Shown piece after piece: positions 24,439 to 34,045 of a stretch of 64,000 nt of DNA (its first letter is position 1; every line of letters starts with the position of its first letter). The position numbers were made by a program, and so were the translations under genes. Under the pieces are notes generated by a model that worked only from the letters and a program-made list of their open reading frames with translations, was not told the DNA's origin and did no database searches. The DNA is from Holacanthus passer (Eukaryota > Chordata > Actinopteri > Pomacanthidae): assembly GCA_025331565.1 (NCBI GenBank), contig JAFREQ010000003.1, positions 13,757,001 to 13,821,000 on the forward strand, read 5' to 3'.

Positions 24439-26983
24439 ATGACAAAGGAGCCAATGACGGGGGATGAACTGCTGAAAATGTGGAGTAGAGGAAATACAGA
24501 GGAAGAGTCCTGCATGGATGAAGAAAGGGAATCTCAGCCACGCAACAAATTATCCCATTCGATTGAAGAAATACTGAGGAGGCCCACGTGTGTCAGGAGA
24601 GAGAAAAGAGTTCATCGTAACTGGTCTGTCATCAAGGAGAACACCAGAATATCTAACCAGCTCTCATGTCCAGGTATGTTTTTTCTTTTATTGACGCACT
24701 GAAATATTATTATAAAACGTATTCCTGCTAATCTTGTAATTCTCTCTCTGCTAATAGAAACTCCTCAAATCAGACTAGAGTCTTCAGAAGCCACCACAGA
24801 CCACATGAGTGAGTATTGTGATTTATAAAATAAAAGGTAGATGAATCAAGAGGAACTCACTGTGGCAGCCGGGTGCATGTTCAAATGCTGATGAATAAGT
24901 GTAAGTGACAATTTTTTTTTTTTTACAGGTCAGAGGAAAAAGAGGCAAACGAGGGTCACTTTCACGCCGTTCCAGGTGCAGGAGCTGGAGAAGGTCTTCC
25001 AGCAGAGCCACTACCCAGACGTCAACGTCAGAGAGCAGTTGGCCTTTCGCCTGCACCTCACTGAGGGCCGGATACAGGTAGGACACACACACCTCATCAT
25101 TTGTCATAATTATACTGGTACCTGTTTGACTTTTACTGTACACGACTGTTTGCACTGGTGTCCACGACTGAGTTGAGTTTTACCTTGGCAATGCAAACAT
25201 TAATGAGTGGTTCATTTAAATTTTGCAATGGTCATCATATTAAAATTAGGCAATATTTAATAATTGTGACATTAACCTGACAAAAATTCAAATCTGCACA
25301 ACGGCAACAATTTCGTTTTCCTTCTCAAACCTGTATTTTGTTCATTTTATGATTTGTTCAAATCAATAGGCACTGAACACATAAAGACTTTTTTTTTGAT
25401 TAACTGATTTATTGCTGGCATTTCTTTTTTTTAAATTATTATTAAAAATCAATAACTCAAACTGGGGTTACTAACAAGTCTGTGAATGTTCCACTGATTA
25501 TTAGTCATCAATGGAACAACGGTCTTTAGACAGCAGCTTACATAAGGCATCACCACCCAAAGGATAAATGAAACGCCACAGTCTCCTCGAAAAAATTGAT
25601 CGTTCATTCATGTACACAGTAAAAATCACTCGGTCAATATGGACACAGTTTTGGTCAATATAGCACCAGTGCAATGAGTTAACTTTACTCAGTGCTCACG
25701 GGTGAAGACTGTCCAAGACCAGGGGTTGTTTTGGCCCAGTGTTATATTACTGTTCATTATTTATTATGGTTATTAACATGAACTAAAATATGGTTGTGTA
25801 CAGTATTTTGGTCAGTAATTGTTACTGATTGTTAAAAGTTGTATCCCTTGCAGTTTTGAATGTCACATGCACATCTTGTTGTACAACTAACAATACATTT
25901 GTGACACTTTTAAGGGTAAACTTGTTGACTTATCAAACTTGTGTCTAGTGAGTATTTAAGAACCCAACAGTAAGAATAAAATAGCACTCACACAGTATTG
26001 TGTCAATACTATATTGACCCAAACTGGGTGAATATTTAACCCACTGATTTTTAGTGTGTAGGCTGATCTGTCCTGAGAGGAAAGTGATAACAAGGCAGGT
26101 CTTTACCCTGCTAGATATATATTTTTAAGTTATGAGCTGATGGTATTCTAGATAAATATATTCCACATGTGTTGCTTCAGATTTGGTTTCAGAACCGCAG
26201 AGCCAAATGGAGGAAGACTGAAACACTGAAGGATCTAGGGCTGATGACTAAACAGCACGTACAGACGGCCACTCATCCCCTGCTTTATTATGAGGTAACA
26301 CAAGACATATATACGAATAGATAAATAAATGTACCATCAGTTCATCTTTTATACACAAAATGCAGCTCAAAGTGCTTTACAAATAAAAATGAAAAGAGCT
26401 GACAATGCAAAAAACAGAACAGTTTAAAGAATATAAAAACAGTAAAAAAAAATTTTAATTAAAAACGTAAACAAAAAGTATATAGTATATATACACACAC
26501 TATTCATTACCACTTTTACCATCAAGGTTATCAACCTTATAATTGTAATCCTCTAAGCTGTGTGGGCTACAATTATACATTTATAATCTCACTTTAAAAC
26601 ATTTATTTAAAAAACATAGCTGCTATCTTGTGTGTTGCAATAAGACAAAACATCGACCTTTTCACAAATGCAACATATGATTTGATAGAGGAAAATTGAC
26701 TGGAGCAGGTATCTAATCAAAAGTGCTCCTGCTATATGTCCATCACAGGTTAAAAGAGTGATTGCCTTGTTGTTTCTGTGAGATAACTTCTGATCAGGAT
26801 GCACTCTCCCTGCTCTTACAGAAGCCCCAGCTGCAGGCGGCGTGCTGGCTGCCATGCTGCTTACCTAAACCCCTTCAATCGAGGCTGTTCCTCAGAGCGA
26901 CATCAACGCCCGCCCTGCTGACTGACACACATTCCCCAGATCACAGGACTCTGTATTTTGACCCACTGGGGAGAGACAGATAG
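24439..26983 (+). CDS. isx: Intestine-specific homeobox protein (ISX)
   Basis: Five coding exons (24439-24673, 24758-24808, 24929-25077, 26181-26294, 26822-26983) give 236 aa, against about 245 in human. An in-frame TGA at 24430 fixes the start. LSHSIEEILRRP (38-49) matches the N-terminal motif of ISX. The paired-like homeodomain is residues 100-159, from KRQTRVTF to IWFQNRRAKWRK, with Q at homeodomain position 50 and N at 51. The intron between homeodomain positions 46 and 47 is the classical paired-class position. The C-terminal exon (KPQLQAACWLPC...) is short and poorly conserved. ISX is a nuclear transcription factor that represses intestinal vitamin A and carotenoid uptake genes in mammals; the same role here is inference. 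Other paired-like proteins are less likely given the N-terminal motif. Confidence 0.9.
25613..26060. mobile_element. MITE with ~60-bp terminal inverted repeats in isx intron 3
   Basis: The left end TACACAGTAAAAATCACT and the reverse complement of the right end, TACACACTAAAAATCAGT, match closely. The match continues inward through GGTCAATAT and GGTCAATATAG words for about 60 bases. The element is about 448 bp, has TA at both borders and no open frame, so it is non-autonomous. Confidence 0.8.
26343..26460 (+). repeat. Interspersed repeat, CAAAGTGCTTTACA family
   Basis: It carries TGCAGCTCAAAGTGCTTTAC followed by an A-rich tail. Related segments lie at 42045-42160 and 62570-62650. It is in isx intron 4 and resembles common teleost short repeats whose consensus starts TTATATAGCAC. 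Confidence 0.5.
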
Positions 26984-27144
26984 CACCTTCACTATTCTTA
27001 CAAATGAGGACACCATTGTGTACGTGGCGCAAAGATCATAATGAGTTTCTGGTGATACACAAAACTACTGCAGGCTGTAATCTGGAAGCTATGATAAATG
27101 TTTAATTGATGAGGTAACTTTAATTGTCAAAATGTGTTCTATAT

Positions 27145-27582
27145 ATTGTGTGTATGGAGTCAGATCAGTCTAAATATTAATGGATGCACACAGAAGGTTT
27201 CACAAACGTGATTTATACATGCTCACAAAAATAGTTAGAGTATTTCTTGTTTTATATAACTGCAGTAGAACTTCACAAATATATACTGTATGTACTTGTA
27301 CTTGTACTTTACATAATCAAAAACATATTTGGATGGTGTTACATTTACAGCATATACAAACTGTTGAGTGTCATTTGTGAACTTCACTGCTGAAGCTGAG
27401 GCTTTCCTGATGTGGCTCAATTCACAAATGCATTTCTCTCAACAGGGAATTATTTGTAGCTTCTGTAGATTCAAGAGTATCATTCAGTATAATACAGAGA
27501 GTCTTTTACATATAAATCCTTAAGTACATTTGTGACTCTATGTGCATTCATTAATACTGAGACTGATCTGACTCCACATTTG
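27145..27582. mobile_element. Fold-back element with ~40-bp inverted ends
   Basis: ATGGAGTCAGATCAGTCT at the left and AGACTGATCTGACTCCACAT at the right are reverse complements, and the match extends on through TATTAATG-ATGCACA. Further in, TCACAAA and ATTTATA words remain alignable. Near the middle a second hairpin pairs CATTTGTGAA with TTCACAAATG. It has no coding sequence. It lies downstream of isx, probably inside its long 3' UTR or just beyond. Confidence 0.7.
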
Positions 27583-28002
27583 TCGACTTGAAATTAAGTT
27601 TGCATGTTAACAACTGAACATTTTTTCACAGTTGGATCTTGTTGTTATAATGGACCTGGTGATAAGTCTGCACTCATGTATTTGTACAGATCAAGGTTTG
27701 AGGACACTCAGTGCTGTGGCATACTTCTTGGTATAGAGAGCTGTGTTTGTGCTGCATTATTGAGAGCATTTCGATTTTTTGATGACACCACACTTCCTTG
27801 TCAGAGATAAGATACAGCGCTGCCATAAAGCATTCATCTGTTTGACTTTTTGACAACCTTTCCTTATCTTAATTTGGCCTTGTAAGTCTGGGTTATGGGC
27901 AGGTCAGCAGGGGAATTTACAGAATTGTCGAACATGATCAAAGGGAGAATATCAGCTGAATGTGTAGACAATTATTGTACATTGGCGTTGTAGATATGTG
28001 TA

Positions 28003-28008
28003 AATAAA
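28003..28008 (+). promoter_or_regulatory. Possible poly(A) signal downstream of isx
   Basis: AATAAA in TGTAAATAAATGTGAC lies about 1 kb past the isx stop. I saw no better signal nearer to the gene, but the 3' end is not otherwise defined. Confidence 0.3.
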
Positions 28009-29529
28009 TGTGACTTAAAGTACAGAAAATATGTGTACATGGATGCTTTTATTCGTCTTTATTTATTTTGTTAAACCAATATTACATGTTGGTTACTGTA
28101 AATGTGTTTCACAATCATCCCTATAATCATGTAATCACTTGTACTTTAACTGTTGCTTCCATTCATCTTGAAACCTACTTCCTGAGATATTGAAAAAGCT
28201 CCAGCAATGAATATGAACCACTCACATCCCCGCCCCTTTCCAAGAACTGTTGCATAGGCCATTTTCAAATAATTATCAATTATAAGAAAGATAACACACC
28301 GTTGCCTTTATTATCAAACCATAACTGATTTAACAAGCCTCTGTGTGCAGTTAAACTTTTCACCCCACTCATATCTTCTTTTATTGCATCTGTTTGCTGT
28401 AATAGACTTTATCTCACTACTGGCTGCAGGGGAGAGGTTAAAGAGGGCAAAAATACAAACACACAAACCCTGACCATGCTTGTGTAACCATAAATGTATC
28501 CTAAAGTAGGTTTTGCTATTTCCGCGATTACAAATTGGCATCTAAGTCAGATGAACGCATGCTATGACGTTCGAGATTTTGCACTGACACTTTCTCGCTA
28601 ACTGCTTTGGCTGGATGGTCTGCACAATACTCACCCATGCTTTAGAGACCAGCACTTACAAATGTTGCACCGTTGTCATTGCCAATCTTACCCAGAGTTC
28701 CCCATCTGGGAATTATGGGTTGATATATGGCATAAACACTGAGTCACTGTGTGAGGCCTCTGTGGAGACATTTGGTCTGAACAATGATGTTTAAATTAAA
28801 TGAATACAGTGTTACAGCACAGTGTCAAAATAAACCTTGTAATAGTCACAGTCATCATCCTTGTTTCATTTTTGAGGTGAGGCAAATGTGACTCATAAAA
28901 ATGTCTTTTCATCCAATCAGCAATCAGAATTACAACCATTCCACAGTTTGTCACAATGACCATAAAATATGCATGACGCTGAATCATAATGCAAGTTACA
29001 CATTATGATAATCTGGACCTTTGTCGAACTTGACCTCTATGAATTTTAATTGCAAGAGACTGTTACGTTTGAAGAAAAGCTTCTTACAGTTTGATTTCAA
29101 TGGCAGAGCTTTTCTTTCAGCATCTTGTGCAAATGCTTATAACGTTAGTCTGTAATCAAAATTTTTAGGTTTGCATTCACTGCATCGTCAATCGTTTCAA
29201 TACCATCAACCACCATGGCAAGAAGAGAGTTCAGAGCCAGCAGATGTTCAGCACTAAGAGACAAGACTACAAGCAACTTTTATCAGATACACAGTACTTT
29301 AATCCATTATATGCTTTTTTGTTATTATTATTATTCATATACAATCAATTCAGGAAAGCAGTGTTTCTATTTAGACTTGTGTGTAAATATGACTGAATAT
29401 GAATATGTTTCCAGTCAGTATTGTTAACGCATCACTTCACTTCACGTTCTCCTGTGAGGAAAAATAGCACCAACAGGTTTCTGACTCTGTGATATGAAAA
29501 AGATGTTTTTCTTTGCTCATTCTGCACAG
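28009..29529. other. Intergenic region, nothing recognised
   Basis: AT-rich DNA without an identifiable exon or repeat. A short open frame at 29215-29427 begins MARREFRASRCSALRDK and could belong to the decayed coiled-coil gene that follows, but its second half is clearly non-coding in composition. Confidence 0.4.
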
Positions 29530-30441
29530 GGGTTCAACAAAGCCATCAAAGACATAATGAAACAAAAGAAGGAGGAAAAGGAAGACGTGGACAAAAAGTT
29601 GACCACAGCAAACACCAAAGAAAGACAAGTCTTTGGAAAGTGACAGCAGCTTCTGGAAGAAAACAAGAACATCCAGAAGAGGCTGTCAGTTACAGAACAG
29701 GAAGTTGAGGGCCGACCTCCAGAGGGCGAGAGAGCAGATCAGATGGAGAGACAAAGACATCGACGGGGGGGCCTGAAAAAGAGAGATGAGCAGATCACCT
29801 CTCTACATCAGAGCCTCAATGCTCAAAAAGAAGAATCTGAAAGGATGACAGCCTCTCTACATCAGATGAGAGACTCCACAAGTCCAGAAGAGAGGTAGAA
29901 GAAAGAGGTCAGCCAGTTAAAGGGCCGCCTCTTACAGAAAGAAGCAGGGCCGTTGCTAAAAGAAGAGCTCGCAACAGAGCTCCTGTCTACACCTTGGCCC
30001 TGCTGGGACAAACACAGACAGCTCTGAAACAGAGCTGGCTGATGTGTCAAGCTCTCGAGGTCAAGCTCTAAAAGCAGCTGACCGAAAAAGATCAGACCCA
30101 CCAGAAGGAGCTCTCAGAGAGTGAAGCCACCTTCCAGAAAGAGCTGGCAGAGAAGAGCAGACCAGTGGCAGACAGAAAAGAGACACCTGGAGGAAACGCT
30201 CACGGTCAAAGAGAGAAACTGGAACCACGAGGAGGCCAAAAGAAAGGAAGAGATACAGCGCCTCACAGAGGAAAACATCCAGCTTCAGATATGCTGCCTC
30301 AGCTCATCTTTTAGATTCTAACAACTTATTTCAGACATCTAAGACCTTTGGAAGTGAAATTAAAACATGCTCTCTTTCTCTTTTCAGAACTTCATCACAA
30401 AACAAAAGGAAAAGAAGAGCTTCTGGAGCTGGTGTCTTTAA
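29530..30441 (+). pseudogene. Decayed coiled-coil protein gene
   Basis: A splice acceptor (CTGCACAG) precedes a long Lys/Glu/Gln-rich frame starting GFNKAIKDIMKQKKEEKEDV, typical of a coiled coil. It is broken by in-frame TGA at 29641 and TAG at 29896, then by a frameshift before about 30010, a TAA in the new frame, and a further shift near 30160. The last part reads ERNWNHEEAKRKEEIQRLTE. The expected donor after CTTCAG at 30288 is ATATGC instead of GTATGC. A good acceptor (CTCTTTTCAG) then opens a last exon at 30388-30441, ending KKSFWSWCL and a stop. Retained introns argue against a processed copy. I do not recognise the parent family. Confidence 0.7.
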
Positions 30442-30604
30442 ACTAAGAACAAACCCCCTCCTTCCTTCTTTGTCTTAATAGTTAGTTTTAAGAAGTTTTT
30501 TTTGTTATTTTTTAGTAGTTCCTTTAAATTGTTAGTTGTAAGTACGTTGTTGGAAATAGTTCATTAAATTTATTAAACCATATATATCTGTCTTCATGAA
30601 TGGA

Positions 30605-31760
30605 CAGCAGGGCCATTTCTCACCTCATGGGGGCCCTATGCAAGATGCTGTTTGGGGGCCCCTAGTTTGTCAAACTATGATGAAGAGATTCCTAACCCTT
30701 TGGATGGTCCACTAAGATGCCACAATCTATGACACTTCATGAGCAAAACAGGCTCATAATAGCCTCTCATATTAAAGTTAAACATCTAAAGTTGAGCCAC
30801 TCAGGCAAGTTAAACTGATAAAAAAAAATATATAATATATAATACAAAGAAAACAACAATCCTCTATACGTCAATAAATAAAACAGATATTGAGTGTTTT
30901 TAAAAAATGTTTACTTAAAATAAATAAAAAATACAATAAGAATACAAATAAAAACAAATCAAATTAATCATAAGTCGTTAAGTGTCAAATGTAAGCGTTA
31001 TGTTAAGTAATGTTAAGTGTCAAATATCTGAGAGACAACTTTCCACTGGACGATGACAGAGCAGACAACAACAACAACAACACTCCCTGCTAGAATCTGA
31101 ATAACTGGCTCTGGGCTCAGTCAGTCAGTCAGTCCCATGGCAGGACAGCACAGTCCATTCACATGTGACATGTTCATTTTATTTTAGACAACTGTCATGA
31201 ACTGAAGCTGGGTTGATGACGAACAAATTCTCGCCAGCTAACTAACGTTTATCCGAGGCTAGCCGAGCTAGCTAGCTAGCAGGACAAATAAACAAACTTG
31301 CTAAAAACTCGGCGTTACAACTCCCCTCATCCACCCACATCACGAACTAATGCCTTACCTTTATCCTTTGTGCGTTTTATTTCCTCTGTTTTCTTCTTCT
31401 TCCATTTTTCTGCTCCACCAGGATAATTTCTTTTAGATGCCATTGCGGTGTTTGCCTTGTTTATTATGCTCACTAACGGGGAGGATGGGTAGCTGTCAAT
31501 CATTCCCATCGTACCTGTCGTCGGCCACACGTCACTCAACTGGGTGACAGTGCAGTCCAACGATTAGGACTTAATTATGCCACAAAAACACCAGCCACAG
31601 CTTATCACTGCAGTTTATTTTATTTATATCCGACATTCATTTTTAAGCATATGAGGGATATAATAAACACATGCGATAGCTACAGATAAAGACAAGTCAT
31701 TTTAATTCTTCTCAGATGAGGCTGAACATGCAGCTTTGGGGCCCCCTGGTGGCTCCTCGT
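30605..31760 (-). mobile_element. ZMYM-like/hAT transposon remnant
   Basis: On the minus strand an ATG at 31443 opens MASKRNYPGGAEKWKKKK and runs to a good donor (AAAG|GTAAGG) at 31359/31358. This resembles the short first exon of the zinc-finger MYM-type/hAT-like proteins common in fish, which begin with a similar basic K-R-x-Y-P-S-G-A motif. No zinc-finger or transposase domain follows within the window. Both flanks carry GGGGGCCCC words (30651 and 31737) that may be near the element's ends, but the borders are uncertain. The interior is AT-rich and includes (GCTA)n, (CAGT)n and (CAA)n runs. Confidence 0.5.
31738..31752 (-). promoter_or_regulatory. CTCF-like motif
   Basis: The reverse complement reads CCACCAGGGGGCCCC, matching 14 of 15 positions of the CTCF core consensus CCASYAGRKGGCRSY. 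Occupancy is unknown. It sits at the edge of the transposon remnant. Confidence 0.4.
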
Positions 31761-32198
31761 CCATTACCTCCAGGACAGATGAGACACACTGAGTCAGACT
31801 GTCGACACATGGGAACTAAACTAACAACTCACTGAGCACATGTATAAAATAACAGCCTGCAGTTCACATCACAACAGTCAGGGTCCAGTTTCTAATAAAC
31901 ATGACGGGCAGAGACACAAGATGTGCTACACCCAACCAGACCATCGGCAAGTCATCATGAAAGCTGTGGTTATGTTGTTAAAGTATATGAATATTAGAAT
32001 ATGAAATATAAATAGTTCACTCAGTTTCCTCAGTGAATCGTTATGTTTGCCTCTTTGTATTTTCCATGTATGAATAATATGCGTGAGTTCTATGTACAGA
32101 TTTCTGCCTGCTGTAAATAAAGCAACAGAAAAGACAAAATGCTCTGAATAAGTAATGAAAGATGGCCTTTACATCTTTTTTGCATTATGTCTTTTTGA

Positions 32199-32213
32199 CC
32201 ACCAGAGGGCAGC
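32199..32213 (+). promoter_or_regulatory. CTCF-like motif, full consensus match
   Basis: CCACCAGAGGGCAGC fits all 15 positions of CCASYAGRKGGCRSY. It lies about 1.8 kb upstream of the kinase start. Such a word also occurs in some repeats, so binding would need chromatin data. Confidence 0.45.
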
Positions 32214-32934
32214 AGGACATAGTAAAAACCTGATTTCATGGAGAAGGTAAAGTGTCAAATGGTATTTTGTACTATGATGAAGACATTTGTGAGGAAAACA
32301 TTGATGTAAGATGATTAAGGACATCAAAACTCTCATCAGCTGAATTAAATATAATTTACCATCAAACTGCTCATTTTCATCAAAATTCTCCTGACTGAGT
32401 ATTACACAAGCAAATATTATTTGTTCAATGAACTAAATGAATAGATACAATAATTAACCAGATATAATTATATGCTCGGTATGATAAATTACACACCAAA
32501 CTATGGTGGATATATGCAATATATATAAGAAATATTTACCCTTCATTAGATTATTTATACATCTACAGTAAATATTTCAAATGAGAATATGAACCAACAT
32601 ATTCAATTGAAATAAGAGTCAACAATTTGCAGAGTTTTCATTTTGTGTCTTGTGAAGCAACTCGCCCACGTTGTGTAGTAGTGGTCTGATGTGATTCAGC
32701 TTTCACCATTAGAGCTCATTACAGGCACGATTTATTTGACTGTAATGGCTCAGTTATGTTGAACAGCTCCTCTTGGCTTTTAGCTGAGGTGAAGGGACAC
32801 AGTAATGTTGCAAAACTGAGGTAGAGGTAAATATATTTATCCTTCACATTTACCATAATTGTCACACTTTAACCACAACAGAATAATTCATCCACAAGCA
32901 CTTGAACACAACTGTTTAAAACAAATATATTATT

Positions 32935-32935
32935 T

Positions 32936-32967
<32 letters not shown>
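32935..32967. repeat. TA microsatellite
   Basis: (TA)n with one GTAT interruption. Confidence 0.9.
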
Positions 32968-34045
32968 GTTGGGGTTTTTTTTAAATTTTTTAAATCAGAG
33001 AATATTTTAAAAGGTAAAATAATATTTCACTCTGGCCACAGCACCTCTCTTTCTGTGCTAATGGTCAGTAGGCTGCTTCTCTATTTGTCTACCTCTAATC
33101 TGTAATGAAGAGCATAACACAAAACATCACTCCAAAATATTTGTGACATTTGAGAGAAAAAATCTGATGAAGCTTGTTATCAAGCTGCTGCTTTATCTTT
33201 TCATCTCTCCAGTTCTTACAAAGCAGCTCAATAACCCTTTGTTCAAATGTAAAACATGTTTTGAAAGAAACAAATGTAAGACTCATAGCAAGACTAAATT
33301 CATGAACACTAATGCAAACATAACTTGCAGTGAATCAGATTTTGAAAACTTTTCTGTTTTACAAGTCAGAGGCACTGGACTGGGGGGGTGTAAGGTGACT
33401 GAGTATGCAGGGCCCTAATATGAGGAGGGCCCACTAAAATGAACAGCCATGTATTGGGGGAGGGGCCCATAGAGAAGGCCTTCGATTATCTTTAAATCCA
33501 AGTTGACCAGATAATGTTGGAGTTGCCTAATAGAGTCATTTTGGTTGCACAGAAGTCAGTTATTGGCATCTTAATATTAAATTATATCTAACACAACTCA
33601 TTTTGGTGGAAATTCAGGACATAACTGGATTAAATTCAACAAATTATTTTTTAAGTGTACAACACAAAAATCTCACTGGCTAGCATGTTGTATCTTGTTT
33701 GCTTGATCTGTACAAAAACAGAAAGACAAAAAAAAACAACACTTTGTGGCTAGGAGACACTTGTTGGGACTGTTGTCACTATTTCCATTTTAAAAAAAAA
33801 CTTTTTTTTCTGAAAGTCACAACTTGCTTTAATCTTAGTTCCGAACCGCACACATGAGTTCTAAATGGAACGTTGTCAGGGGTGAAGAATACAAGAGGAG
33901 ATGTTTGGTGGGATTTTATCATTTCTTCATCAGTTTCTGAGAGAGAAAGACACTTTTGCGAGAGGAGTTATTTGTAGAAGACACGCGTACGTTTGCAAGA
34001 CTGAAGCCTGTTCCTTCTCAACCAAACGAACTCAACTGACTCAAA

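Larger units (their letters stand above)
31761..34045. other. Intergenic region upstream of the HIPK-like gene
   Basis: AT-rich DNA with a TA microsatellite at 32935-32967 and a CTCF-like motif at 32199-32213. A short G-rich stretch at 33375-33480 carries GGGCCC words like those near the transposon remnant. The last 100-150 bases before 34046 are probably the 5' UTR of the kinase gene. No other exon was recognised. Confidence 0.5.
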
